A DNA stretch of 64,000 nucleotides from Membranipora membranacea (Eukaryota; Bryozoa; Gymnolaemata; Cheilostomatida; Membraniporidae), in contig OU612071.1 of NCBI GenBank assembly GCA_914767715.1, positions 13,375,493 to 13,439,492 of the forward strand, given 5' to 3'. Below the pieces are notes generated by a model, which was not told the DNA's origin, made no database searches, and saw nothing but the letters and a program-made list of their open reading frames with translations. Below are positions 21,395-44,744 of the stretch, one piece after another (the stretch's first letter is position 1; every line of letters begins with the position of its first letter). The translations under genes and the position numbers were made by a program.

Positions 21395-23198
21395 CCTTCT
21401 GACGTCATAGACAGTGTTTAACATTTGCCACTAATGGTTTTTACTGTTTGTATTATCCATTGTTATTTGATTGTTCCTAGCAAAAATATCCAATAAAAAT
21501 TGAGGTGATTGTATCCTGATATCTTATTCACTCATTCCAAAGTTTTTGAGGGGATCTGTACCATCACTACCCTAATATTTGGATTGCTCTGAAGCAATAC
21601 CACTGGCAAGAAAAGTTGGCATCCGTAATGTATTTTAATGAATAGGAGCTCAAACTAAATTTTTTTCATTGGCCCTTACATGGAGCTAAGATCACCAAAG
21701 AATCCTACGTTCTAGAGAGTCCATTTATTCACATCCGGTATCACAGTAATTAAGAAAACACTGCTTGTGACATCATGAGCTGGGACCATGACTGTTTTAA
21801 TGAAGCATCAGCTTTGAGCATCGAGAGATCTGCCTGTGTTAGGTGTAGAGTTTTGGGTATCCACTTTAACTATCTGTTGCCTGTGATTGTGTTGATTGTT
21901 TGTGAAATAAGTGGTTTGCCTATATCCGATATTTTTGAAACGCTCTTCATATTGAGGGTGAGCAAAAAATCTTTCGCGCTATACAATTTTTGGTTTGGAG
22001 CCATTTTGAATGCATTTGTTTCTGCAACAATTGCTTCATTTGGGCTTTAATATTGCTTAAAGGAACAGGGGACAGGGTTGGGACCACATTGTGTCAAGCG
22101 CCGCACCAATGTTAGCGATAACATCTTAATCAACTCAGATAGGCGGAAGCTTTCAGGTATAACAACCTGCGGTGGAAAAACACGATGAGATATTTGGTAC
22201 TAAATGGAGGTATGAAAATATATATGACCCTATCCAATGTCACAAACAAATTTGTGAACAAATACTTAAGTTCTTGCCTTCAGTATTTGTACAACTATGC
22301 CCATAAGATGTATGGGTTAAAAACATTAAATGGGTTAATATTTTGTTACTGATTGATGAAACATTCAGAGCTCTTGGCAGGTTTGGTGGATGTTTTTCTG
22401 AGGTGAAACGTGCTTGGCTGGCTCTCAAAGCATAATTTTGAATTGTATGGGACATTAACAATACATTTTTTGGCACATGGTTACATTATTGATGCATTTC
22501 AAATAAAGAGATATGCAAGCCATTGCAAAAACTGAAAAGGTTTTCACTCTAACAGACAGGAAATTTTGTTTGGAGCCATTGTTTGAGCTGGGAACTTGAC
22601 AAAAGCTAAAGAGATGACTTTTCACCGCAACCTGGGAGCAGTTACAAGATTTAATTTTAACTAGGAAGCATGATAGCATAATGTGTCAAATTGGACACAG
22701 AAGTTTAAAGAAGGATGTTGACGAATTTGAGCTCCCACTGAGCCATGAGAATATAACTCCAGTTGTGGGTCTAATTCTTGGAGTAAATGATACCGCCAGA
22801 TTGACACTAATAGCATTAAGGCAATAACATTAGTCTCAGAAGGATCACACATGACTACACAACTTCAAAGTTTAGAACTATGCCATACGAAACGATACAA
22901 CCAAATGTGGGCCTTTAATTGTAGCAGTTCTTAATCTGCATGTAAGAGAAATTTTTTGTCCTATTACAATGCAGCAGCTTTGACAGAATATCAAATTAAA
23001 AGAAATATTGAGTTCTGATGTTATCAGCATTGTAATGTGATTGTTCATAAATTTCATGATACACAATACAGAATGCACAAAAAAGTTGTGTTGCGATGCT
23101 TTTGAATTATTTGCGAGTCGAATCATTCTGTTTATTTTTGAAGACTTCCTCAGTTTGGGTTGGTACACACAGAATTGGCAACTCACCAGCAATTGAAA

Positions 23199-24829
23199 AT
23201 GATGATTCCCCTGATTTTAACACTATGTCTACTGACTCCAATAACTGCACAAACATCAACACCTGGTGAGTTTGATACATAAGCTTGCATTCTTAGGGCA
23301 ATATCATTCAATAATCGAATCAATCTTTTATAATGGCTCCAAAATTTCCTTGGAGATTTCAGAGTTATGCATTTTCTGTGAACTAGCATTTATTCTGCAA
23401 TCAGCAATATGTTCTGAGTATAGAATGCAGGGTATTTATATATTGAACAGAACTGTGCAATACATTTTTATTTGATGTGCTTTGTGTAACATAAAAGTAT
23501 TTTGCATTTTATGCTCAGATTTGTCACGTCACTCGCAATACTAACTGGTGTGTGTAAATAAACATTCATGTCAAATCATTGCCATGCTTCCATGCATATA
23601 TGTTTAATGGAAAGTAGAAAGCGATTGAACAGACCATATTCATACAACAGCCATGTCATATGTAGGGAGTTTGCAGGTTTTAGAAACTAAATTGCGTGTA
23701 TATTGGTTACATGCACTGCTGTGATGATGGCTATTTGAGACAATAATTCCAGGCTTCAAAGCCAGTTTAATAGGATAATGATGTTTTGTCGCCATTTTTC
23801 TGTGTTTTTCCCATCACAGAAGTGATAATTCTATGAACACACTGGCAAAGATATAACAATTTGATCGTTGCTCTATGAATTTTAGGTTTCCCTTCTGAAC
23901 TTTCAAAAACAACAGTAATGTACTACAAACCGGGCACGAATGCCTCAGAATGGCTTGGTGTGAAAACATCTCCAGGAGATACTGTTGAAGGTGCCCGAAT
24001 GAAGTTCAATGACCGCAAAGGGAAATCTAAGGCTAAAGCATTGATCAAGGTGAATAACTTCAGTCGATGGGACCTTTCCCATGTTCAGTATCGCATAGAT
24101 AGGGGCGGAACATCAGAGATACCAATAACAATAAAATCTGGTACGAGTGAAGCGCTTACTGCCCAGCAGATCGGACATGCTTATCGCTTCACAGAAGGTG
24201 TAACCGCTTGGTACTTCACTGGATATGTATGTGTGTTCCAATGGAAAGTAGAAGGGAAATTAATGGAAAGAAAAGTTGGGAATTTTTTTGGAGTTGGATG
24301 CATTGTTACTGATGTTGTTCTTGAAGAAAACAAAATTTTGAACAATATGAATCCTGATGAGAATGACAAGCCTTTCATGAAATACTCTGTAATCCCGGCT
24401 ACTCACAATTATTTACAATTTTGCAATGATGATCTTTGCTTTCGGTTTTCGGGAAGTAAGTCTCATCGAACTCAGTGCGATCTTGACATAGTTCCTCGTA
24501 ACGTTAGCAATACAGCTAAAAGATTCTCTGAAGATGTACTCCAGGCAGACTTAGATACTCTGTTTGAGATGGGAATATGCACTGCTGGAACCACTTCCTC
24601 TGATTACCCAACACCAAGATTTTCCTACTCAGGAATGGGCAATGGGGGTTTTGGAACCATTTTGGCTATGGGTGCAGTCGTTGTGATCTTGGCAATTATT
24701 CTCCCAGTTATGAAAATACGCTGTCAACCAAAACCGAAAGGAACTGCGGATACCAATCCAACAGGATTTCCTGATCCTAATACAAATGGAGCTGCCGATG
24801 CCATAACAGCAAGCGCCGAGCAATCGTGA
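23199..24829 (+). CDS. Type I single-pass membrane protein, family unknown
   Basis: Two coding exons, 23199-23265 and 23886-24829, with a GT-AG intron of phase 1, give 336 residues. Exon 1 encodes a signal peptide of about 18 hydrophobic residues. An ectodomain of about 250 residues follows, with six Cys (one pair spaced C-x4-C) and several possible N-glycosylation sites. A hydrophobic segment near residues 272-296 (Gly/Ala/Val/Ile-rich) is the likely membrane anchor, and a short Pro/Asn/Thr/Ala-rich tail follows. Two adjacent ATG codons (23199 and 23202) could both start. I do not recognise the family. The middle of the ectodomain (about residues 60-130) faintly recalls the beta-sandwich of actinoporin-like proteins, but the six cysteines and the anchor are not typical, so I would not assign it. 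Confidence 0.75.
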
Positions 24830-26314
24830 TTGGTATTGCCGTGCTTTGATCAGACCTTTAATCAGCTTTCAACTATGTTCATTTTTATTTTTGCTTTTCA
24901 CTATTATCTAACAGGCATTGTTACATTTCTTGTGGGTTAATAATATATTTCACATGATTCCAAACACAACTAGCGAATTTGCTTTATTATTCATCCCATA
25001 AATACAACCCACATAAATCAATGTTGGGTAAAACCACTTGTAAACATGCTATGTCAAAGGGTACAACTGAAAAAACATTTGGTGAAAAAAAGGGTTAATC
25101 GCCAAGCATACTTGGTCACTAGAGAATGATGTTGGGAACCATAATGTCCTCTCATAGTGTCCCGATCATCTCTAACCTGGCAAAACACAACTCTTCTATG
25201 ACAAGCAGACAGCAAAATATTCATTATAAACCAGTAGCAATGTGGGTTAAACTCATAAGCAAGTAAATTCTGGTTATCATCATTATGCACAAACACTCAT
25301 GATCTCTCCGAGATCCAGTACTGCTTATTAAATCTCTATCGCATCGTAAAAGAAATCAAAGCTTAATTCTCATAATTGGCCTGACTTCCGGCATGCTCTT
25401 AAAAGCAAAGCCCAGAGCAAATATGAATTCCGCTGAACCATTTTCTAATAAAGTGTAGGCTAGGCAGGCTAACCATTTGAATTATATATTTCAGACTTTT
25501 TAAATTTTGAATGAATAGTTAATGTTTGGATGAATTTGGGTTTGTTTTTAATTAAAAAGGTTCAAGGTACAGTAGGCAATAAAAACAAACATCTAAAGAT
25601 CAACGAAATTTAGTTTCCTTTTTTAACTCTTTTGTTTTAATGCCGCAATTCAAACATCGTGTTACATGTCGCTAACATTGCTAATTGAACATATTAACAA
25701 GTTGTGCTCAAGCAGAAAAAAGCTTACCCTATCAAAAAGTCAACAGATTGACCACCCATGGCTTGGGTTATTGTGCCTTACTGGAAATGAAGCAATAAAA
25801 TATTAGCACAAGTCATTCCCTGTAAGAGAAGTGAGCGCATATGGTGCGAACATCAGATTTGATTTATTATTTCAAAATCCACTATCAGTAGAAGGAGAAA
25901 GGTAATGCCATGGTACAAAGTACGCCCAGACAACTAAGCACTGACATCAAAGAAGTCATTGAAATGGTAATCACTGCTGTCGACAACCTGATCTTCAGCT
26001 GTATGGCTGTCATCTCTCACTCACGAAAAAAAGAAATCGACTCTTATAAGCAGTGCATTGTTTTTATTATCACTATGGTCTGGTACACACTATTGTAGAT
26101 ATAGTATTTTCGTATTGTATTCTGTCCACTTAACTAGTTTTCCTTACTTGACTATCGGAGCAGGTTATTGAGTTGCAACAATACCAGATATGAGTAGGTT
26201 TTGTATAAAATGTATTCACATACGAGAACAACAATGGTGATTGCCACAAAGAGGGTCTCTTTAGAAGGAGTTGCCTCAACATTGACACTCTGAAGCTTGA
26301 CAGTTATACAATGA
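24830..26314. other. Intergenic between membrane-protein gene and NDOR1 3' end
   Basis: Contains the 3' UTRs of the two convergent genes. No further coding exon, RNA gene or structured repeat is recognised. Several short open frames are unsupported. Confidence 0.5.
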
Positions 26315-36317
<10,003 letters not shown>

Positions 36318-36628
36318 CTTATAATATCCTAACAGAATAGATTGATTGTGAGGATAACTGATGTATTGGATAATTTATCTCAGACCATACACACATTATG
36401 TAGCTATTCCAGCCGTATTTGATTGATAATTTCAGTTTATTTTAGTCCATTGTCACAGGTATGTAAATTTGATAGTGTATACTCTAAGCCTTGTTAGCTC
36501 CTTGTGATGAATCCCTGCCAATGAATGGCTGGGCTTTTGCTCCACTCCAGTCTGTGAATTTTGTTCAATCAATGGTTCTCAGTTTGTCAGTCATTCTTGA
36601 ATGTATCAGGCTTGACCAGGGTATACAA

Positions 36629-36812
36629 TCTAAGGATTTTACAGTAACCTCTCAGCTCATCTTACCGATGACCCAGAGCATGTATAAAATGTAAAACTGA
36701 GGACTCTTTCGGGCTTTCAATCTAAGGATTTTACTGTAACCTCTCAGCTCATCTTATTGATGACCCAGAGCATGTATAAAATGTAAAACTGAGGACTCTT
36801 TCGGGCTTTCAA
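36629..36812 (+). repeat. Tandem duplication, two 92-bp units
   Basis: The unit starting TCTAAGGATTTTAC and ending CGGGCTTTCAA is repeated head to tail (36629-36720 and 36721-36812) with only a few differences. The start of a third unit (TCTAA) follows. Confidence 0.9.
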
Positions 36813-37109
36813 TCTAATTTGCTGACACATACCTTCTGCTTCTCACGATTCTCTGAATTATAGAACCTTTGTTGGTGTGGCTTTGTGGATTATGCCAGTG
36901 TTGTGTAACACAGTTGTGGTGTTTGGTTCTTGTGAATAGGTTTCAGCTTAGTGTTGAATGTGTAAATACAGTGAGGGTGAAGCCGGGAGAGTCTCCAACT
37001 CCTTGGGTAACTAGAAGAGAAAATAAAGTATTGTTTTGGAAATTCCAATTATTTTGGTAAAAAGTGTTAATGGGCTCGCTACTAGTTGAAAATAACGGGG
37101 ATTTCACTC

Positions 37110-37230
37110 AAGACCCCAAACAATTGGGGGTTCACTAAAATGCGGAAATGCGGAATCTCTCTTGAAAGTACGCGTCAGCACGCGTGTTTCTCAGTTTTAC
37201 GATGAAATGACTAAAATGCGGAAATTTGGA
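37110..37230. repeat. Foldback element, TTCACTAAAATGCGGAAAT family
   Basis: It begins AATTGGGGGTTCACTAAAAT and contains a second ACTAAAATGCGGAAAT copy near 37211. The same left end appears inverted at about 43650-43685 and related arms at 43400-43610. It is a small non-coding element. Confidence 0.55.
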
Positions 37231-37620
37231 AAACACATTCTAATTGGTCAATTGAATCCCACCAAGCCAATCAGGGGTAGTCATCTCATTTTCTGCCTAA
37301 TCCAAAACATGGTCAGGATTTTGGTTGATGCCTGGTGGTGTTCTTCATGAAGAAGCTCTGTAAAGCTGCATACTCTACTCTGCTAATGAAGACTATACTG
37401 CTTTAGTGTTTTCCTTTCCAGTCTCAGCAAGTTTCAGGTAACAGTTTCCATCCTTGTATAGGAGTAGCACTCACTAATTTAGCTAAATATTTCCAACATT
37501 GGTATGTATAAATAAATAATAATAATAATCAATTCATCATCATTACTTTACTAACTGATCACTTCTTTTTCTACTTTACTCATGGGACGTCCCAGGGGCC
37601 CATGCCTTTCCCATAGGCCC

Positions 37621-37800
37621 TATAGGCATCTGGGGTTACAAGCATGTCCAGTATGGTTGATACTGGACATGCTTGTAACTCCAGATGCCTATGGCCTATA
37701 CCTTGCACGGAAAGGACTAGGATGGGTGACCAACCAATGTCCATGATCATGTTCATGGACATTGGCAAAGTATACATGCTTGTAACTCCAGATGCCTATG
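37621..37800. repeat. Nested palindromes with repeated ACAAGCATG arm
   Basis: A ~33-bp arm at 37621-37654 (ATAGGCATCTGG..TTACAAGCATGTCC) is inverted at 37660-37692 with a 5-bp loop. A second palindrome, CCAATGTCCATGATCATG and its inverse, covers 37734-37765. A third partial copy of the first arm follows at 37767-37800. Confidence 0.85.
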
Positions 37801-40337
37801 ACTTTACTCCTTAGGCATTGTCCGTGTCGTAATTGATTTTGTACTCGACCACAGAAATATCAATGGTCGATGGAATTCTCAAAATTTGTTTGCTCCTGTA
37901 ATTGCTATAGCTATGTATGGGCATAATAACACTACACTACACTACTGTTGCCAGCTACAAAATACCGATGTTTTTCCCCTAGCTTACTTGCTGGTTTGAT
38001 CAAGCACAGTTGCTGTAGCCTACATTAGAAGGTGTGATAAAAAAGTTCTTGTTATGATATGCATACACTTCGTATCACACCAAAATTGAGCTTTGGTTTG
38101 TTTATGCCATATGGCTAAATGAAAAAAAAAGATCTTTCAAGCTAACTTAATCATATACTATACACCCCTCCTTCTTATGATCTCCACTTTAGAAAGCTGA
38201 AAGTAGTGAGGCTTGGTGGTTCTTAGAAATGTACATGTAGTTATATTCAGATTACTAGAAATTTGTCAATTTATCCATAGTACTGCTTCTGAATGTATTA
38301 CTTCTGAAGATCATAACCCACATTGCATTGAAAGAATATGCAGAAAAAAAACAATGTACAGTATGGATATTACCTGGGCCTGTAAGTGCATGATATTTGC
38401 TTGTTGCAGGAAAAAAGGTTTTTTTCTCTTGCTGGCGATGGTTTTACTGTGAGAAGAGCGATTGGTGGTGATCATACTCATTTCTATTCATTGAGAACTG
38501 CGACTGAGTCAAAGATCAGTGTGAGTAGGCTACCTCTAGTCTTTTAGGAAAATCAAGTCTAAATGACAAAGATGTCTGTGGGCTTTTTATTTTTCCCATA
38601 AGATTACTTCATCATATTTCAGACCCTGTGTAGAAATATGCTTTAGATGATTTGTTTGCTGAGTTGTCTGCTCACACTTATTGGGTAGGTAACTTTGAAT
38701 GGAATTTAACGCTAGCTATGTGTGAGCATTGAGGGTGCAGGCAGGTATAGATAGGTCATGAGGTTGTAAGCCCACCCATTTAGACCTGACTTAATTGTGC
38801 TCCACATCATTCAGATGCTATTATTAAGTTTCATAGACCAGCACGCTAGACAGTGCACCGTTTGGAATAAAAATGACACTTGGGCCATATGCCTACACTG
38901 AACAGCTTAGTGTTAATGTACTTACCGCCTCTTTCATCATTAAAGCTGATGAATTTGTCATGGAGATCCTAGGTATTTGGTTTTGGCTCACAGAATTATT
39001 CATTAGACAGCTTATAATGCATTAATCCCAATAGTCTTTTTTTTTAAATGGATAACCATTAAGTGAAATACTTGCACTACAAAAAAAGCGGCATCCTCGC
39101 TGCTCTTTGCCTTGAAGTAGCATATTTAGTTGCACTGATTGTCCATGTACAATTGAATTTGGCATCAGTAATTCAGTGCAACTTTTGAAATGAAGGTGAA
39201 GACCACTTGCCATTTTAGATGTGCGGTAGCGAAGATGTCAGATGTTCACTGATTACTCACAGGCAATGCCACTGTTTCGTCTGCAGTACTCAACACTATA
39301 CAGTGTGCCTGTCTAACCAATGAGGGAGTTCAATGGTCTAACAAGCAAAAGCCATTGTAAGTTGACCTAGTCATAAAACTTAAAAAATTGCCGAATAATG
39401 TGGAATAATGTGAAGAAAGCTTGAGTTGCTTGGTGGTAAGGTAATTAGTGTCATATTATGACATACTATGTGAAAAATCAGCAGTTTTTCATTTTTTTTT
39501 CCCATTGAGCTCCCTTAATTCAATTTGATTCATCAATTGCGGAACAACTAATATATCTGTATCCTCATCATTGATCAGTTTGTCCAACATTGTTCAATTG
39601 TTTGTATCTTACCTCAAAAATCCATCGCAGGCGTTTTTTGAAGTAGCTTGGCGCTAATTTTGTTTGTTATTGGTACTTGTAGAACTGAGTGTCACTAAAA
39701 GTTAATTCAATCTGTGAGTGAATACAGGCCGATTACTCTCATCATACCATGCAAGGACAATCCTGCATGCGTGATCATGACTATCCAAAGAGTGGGAAAC
39801 ATGGGAAACAGACTTTATGTTGAGGTAATTTTTACAACTTTTGGCATTACATGCTGCGAGTGATATGTTCTAGACCTATCTCAGTTACCTCATAATCCCT
39901 GAATGATCACATGGTGGGAGTAGGTGTTCATCATAGCTCTTGTCCCATGATCAAGACTTTTCTGACAACATAATTAGTCTGATACAGAGGGTTGACAGCA
40001 GGTAGTTGATAACAACAATTGTCCAAAATACCTCAAATAAGTGAGTGCCCTACCCACCGGTCCATGACTTCTGAAAATCTGTTATGTCGATTGCATGGCC
40101 TGAAATACGGAGCACATCACATAGTGTGCTATTATGAAAAGGATTGATACTGGTAATTAGCAAGTTTGATAAGCCCCACACACAGTTGTATGTGGAGTAA
40201 TTTTACAGACTACTTACAGTAAATCCATCTGATTTATACCCTCCCCACCCACACAAGTCCCTTACATTGTTGGGTTGGCGTAAACAAACCACTAACGGTA
40301 ACAATGGTTCCTACATATTATATATTTTATATTTCAG

Positions 40338-41284
40338 GTTGTTCCCAGATTTCCAGTTCAGGTTGAGGTTATAAGTGTGCTGATGTTATGATGCATGTTT
40401 ATGTGTTAAGGCGATGAATAACATTCAGGTAAGAAATACCCGTCAGAAAGAAGTATAATGTGAAACTTAACTTATCCCGTGGCTGCACGTGTGAAATCCA
40501 ACCATCGATCAGTACTTCAAACTCGAACTACTTTATAACCCATATAAATATTAGCTTTTGAAGACAAGCTTAAAAAACAGTACGATCTCATCATGTCACT
40601 TCGCGCAACGCCTTAAGTTTTGAAAATTGGTTTGTGTACATCCTTCATAAATAACCCAAGAGAAGTAAATAAATAAGCTAGTTAGGAGGTGACTTTATGT
40701 TAGCACACCCCAATTTCCACAAAGCCATTTTATTAAAACTCCTCTTGGGTAGTTCAAAAGAACCTATCCTCTTCAAACACGGTTTTTTTGTGCTCTTGGG
40801 TAGAGAGGATATACACCCCTAAGAAGTAAGGTGCTAGAAATGCTCTTCAATTTCAATTTGAATAAAAATCCAGCTTCAGTAGTACTGATTGCATGGCCTG
40901 AAAATTTATTTTGAGTAACGTAACAGACTATCTGTAGAAATTCCATATCACATGTACCCTCCCTGCTGCCAAAAAATTACCCTTCCTTACATCCCACGTT
41001 CCCCATATTATAGAAGAGGTATACACCCGAGGGTGCTGGGGGCTGGAACATTCAACCTTGAAAGCTCCCCCAACGGGATTTGAACTCACAAATCCTGCGG
41101 GACCAATCACCTGGCAGTGAATAGTAAGCGCGCTGACCGATCGCACCATCTCACCGTCCCCACAAATTTTATATTTCTTTTTTTTTCAGATGATTTCCAG
41201 ACTCCTTGCTCAGGTTTGCAGTATTAGTATACTGATGATATGCAGCATGTTTATTTATAATGGTGAAGAACTGTGTACAATAAG
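40338..41284 (+). other. Duplicated exon-like non-coding segments
   Basis: Two similar segments, 40338-40428 and 41190-41284, each lie between a pyrimidine tract ending in TTTCAG and a GT donor (GTAAGA and GTCAGT). They share landmarks such as TTTCCAG, GCTCAGGTT or TTCAGGTT, TGCTGATG or ACTGATGAT, and GCATGTTTAT. Neither has a long open frame. They may be alternative 5' UTR exons of the cryptochrome gene, exons of a non-coding RNA, or a local duplication. Confidence 0.35.
41024..41160 (-). repeat. tRNA-derived SINE (GAGGTATACACCCGAGGGTG family)
   Basis: A divergent copy of the SINE found in the cryptochrome introns. It has the GTATACACCCGAGGGTGCTG tail, a GGATTTGAACTC damaged B box on the plus reading, and an A box reading GGTGAGATGGTGCGATCGGT on the minus strand. 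Confidence 0.75.
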
Positions 41285-43399
41285 GTCAGTGATATATACA
41301 CATATATATATATATATATATTGAGACATATGTTGAATCAAACCACATCATTGTTCAATACTTCAGAATCCCACTTTCAAATTTTTCATCATACTACTGC
41401 TGGTCAGGGACTTGCATTATACAGGCCTGCTGCAGCAAGTATTATTTTACAAATAACCTGTCTTAATTTCAATTTTATAACTGCGAGACCCTTTGGCTTG
41501 ATGAGTATAATGTGCATAAAAAACATGTTTCAATACCTCCAAAATCGCTAGGCATCTCACAACTGGGTGGGAAGCGATACATGTGGTGCGGAACCAAAAG
41601 TGACTAGGAAGCTAGCGTGTCAAACAAACAGTTCTAATATTCGAAGCTGATCTTGAGAAAAGACTGCCAATCTTGCCATGACATGCTAGAAGTTGATCGC
41701 TCTTGTCCAAAAGACTTACCTACCGTGCAGTTAGCAGTTAGATTTAATACCAAGGATGGTCTGTGTGTATCTAAAGCATACCCTTATGTCATATGATACT
41801 GTGACAGGATAATTTGTCCAATTGGAGGCATATGCCCTAGTTGTAGGTAAAAGATATGAAATAAATTCTGAAACATTAGACCTTTAGAGATCCGCACAAC
41901 GATCAACCATCAGCTTTTAGCTAGGGGGTGGTCAAAGCATTTTCAAAATCATTAGGGAAGAAGCTGCGGTCTGTTTGTTTCTGTCTCATCAGGGAGTCTC
42001 CTTTTCGGCAGGGAGGACGGGTAGGATACCCTCCCTGCTCCCTGTTTTTTTTTCACTTCAAATTGAGACAAATCATAGAGTTGTTCTCTCTTTGACATGT
42101 AAGTTCAATGAGGGACAACCGGTGATAAGTTGCCCCCAGACTGCTCAGCTGACAGTTGGCATTTTTGTATTTTCTTCTAGGGATGCATCTACCGAGTTCT
42201 GTGATTGCTGAGAATAACTCTTGCAATGGACTGAAGCTGCCTCATGATCGATAAATTCTAGTCCATCTTGTTCAGAAGGTCACAACAGACTCTCCAATCA
42301 ACATAAATTGTGTCTTTAAGCCGAAAGACACAGCCATCAAAGCTGGTACCTTCGTAGAAACGATAGAGAGCTTTTCAAAGAAAAATGTAGTCTATCTATA
42401 AATTTCAGATCGTGAAATGTCAAACTTTTCCTCCTGCCAAAATTCAACTCATCTAATGTAGGTCAGTTTTATTTCATAAACACCACAGTGAATCAAGTTA
42501 CAGATGTATGTACCCCTGATTTTAGTAAAACATTGGCTGATATTACGCATCTACACTATCAATACCTGAAACAATTAATTGTTTTATAAATATCTACCAA
42601 CTACATTGTTGGACTCACTTGTGCTTTTATACAGGCTGATCAATATGATATTGTGTGGCTTATGAAAATAAAAGTTATAATTTCTCATCACGCAATCTTG
42701 ACTATGTGCTTAGATATTATAAGTTATAATTAGTTCATTAGCACTTCAATAGAGCAGAAAGAAAAACCAAAAACACTCCTATGAATTGTTGTGACAAGGA
42801 CCACCCTGCCTTTCCCAAAAATGATCTTTGGTGTCTTTGGGTGGCTTTGCTCTACTGTATACGGTTCCGCTACGAAGGACTTGATCACCGATAGACTGAT
42901 CTACATGTTTTCACGGATGTTTTTCTATGTTCTCCGATGAATTTTTTGCTACTATCATGATAATCACCCAACGTCACTACTTGTAAGATATCAGGTTAAC
43001 TATAGATGTGTAAACGCCCGGGTTGCTAATTGCATATATATATTATATAGCTTCACTCTCAATGTATATTAGTGTCCTATAGCTTCACTCTCAATGTATA
43101 ATATGCCCATAAAAACATTTCTCCTCAATAAAACTTGCCTCTATAAAAATCTGCATTTGAGTAATAGTAACTATATGGGAATTTTGTTTGACAAATCATC
43201 ATATTAGAGTTATCTTCTCCTGTATACTCATTACATATTTCACTGGAAATTCCACTTTACATAAATAGTGCTACAGCTGTACTACAACACATAATTTCTA
43301 ACCCAGATTGCCCATACACATAGCCTATGAGATGGTTTCATAGAACACATACCAATTTTTTTCTTATAGGCCACATTCACTGGTAAAAAAAGCTTAATT

Positions 43400-43690
43400 T
43401 GAAATTTCCACATTTTAGTCAATTTTGACTAAAATGCGGAAAAATGCTTTTCAAGGTCACAAGTAGGTCACAAGGTGATTTCCGCATTTTAGTCAATCCG
43501 ACCACACTGATTTCGAGATTACACTATTAGTATGTGTATATACATGCAATAGTATATCACGTGGTCAGTGTGCAATCCCACACAGGATTGACTAAAATGC
43601 GGAAATACGCACTAATTCCCGCAACACGCACGTGAATTCGCGTGATCACGGATTTCCGCATTATAGTGAACCCGAAACAATTGCTCTTAT
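43400..43690. repeat. Adjacent foldback elements, TGACTAAAATGCGGAAA family
   Basis: The motif TTTCCGCATTTTAGTCAA or its inverse appears about five times here. Inverted pairs are 43425-43445 with 43480-43500, and 43585-43605 with 43645-43670. The right end matches the inverted left end of the element at 37110. There is no coding capacity. Confidence 0.65.
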
Positions 43691-44744
43691 TTTCCAGAGA
43701 GCACAGCTTATTTCATAGTTTCCGGTCAGATCGTTTCATAATTCAATATTTTATTTTGTGCATGCTGGAGTTTTGTGATAAATTAGGTATTTGGTATTTG
43801 TTAATCATTGTCAACATCACCAAGCACCACAGCAATATTACTTTCTCACTGTGCCTATACATTTTTGATTTGCACAACTTTTAAGGTTTTCCTACTGAAG
43901 TAAGTTGTGAGAAGAGATGGTCCAGTGAGTGTGAGCGAGTGTCACTCCTCAGTCAGTGTGTGTGTACTTAACCTTAGTTTCAGGCTGCAAACAAGCATGA
44001 GGTGGGTTAAATGAGATCAAATTCCGATCTATGATAAGGATTTTCATCGGGTATTAGTATTGCTTGTGCAGTCAGGAATGAGTTTATTGCTGCTACTAGT
44101 AGTGCTTCAATACATCTACCTTACTTTACTAGCTGTCAAGGTGATGAATAATGTTTCATGTTGTTCTCAATACATACAAGTAACCTGCTACCAAAGCCCC
44201 TACCCAAGGCTTTGACGGGGTAAATGTTGCTGGTAACGCATGAATTGACAGTTAAGTGAGTAAAGCAATGTAACCGTTAACCTGGTAACCTGGTAGACCT
44301 AGACCTATACAGTGACTGTATAGGCCGAGGCCTACCATTCTTTACATTGTCCGCTTTTTCCACTCATCCACAATGGTACCAGCGGTTCATTCAATGTAGG
44401 TTTTCATTAACCATAGAGTTTTGGATCCAGCGAGAGGGTGGAAACAGTGTTGTGTAAAGCCCATTGAAGGTATCTACATTGAGCAGCGTATTACTAATAT
44501 CATTATCAATCTCATCAGGAACGCCAACGGGTAACGCTTGTTGACTTTTGCTCCCTGCTCTTAAACCACTGCTGCCAAAGCTGGGCTTTGCCCAGCAAAG
44601 CCGCCAGTCAAAAATTTAAATACCGAGTTGTGGCATCAAATCATCTAGCCAGTAGCTTTGAATGGAGTTATATTAGCTCTCAAAATGCAGGGAGTATCTT
44701 CTTCCCCAGCCATCCACCATGAGTGATGACAAATGTTGTTGTTG

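Larger units (their letters stand above)
18060..22475. repeat. Large imperfect inverted duplication of transposon DNA
   Basis: Segments on the left recur in reverse complement and mirrored order on the right: 18180-18310 with 22340-22470, 18520-18640 with 22200-22330, 19240-19480 with 21840-22060, 19470-19670 with 20880-21130, and 20040-20190 with 20610-20790. The matched pairs share a centre near 20.3-20.45 kb. The right arm carries an extra segment (about 21140-21780), and the left arm carries an extra MITE (18324-18513). The contents look like a degenerate retrotransposon. Confidence 0.72.
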
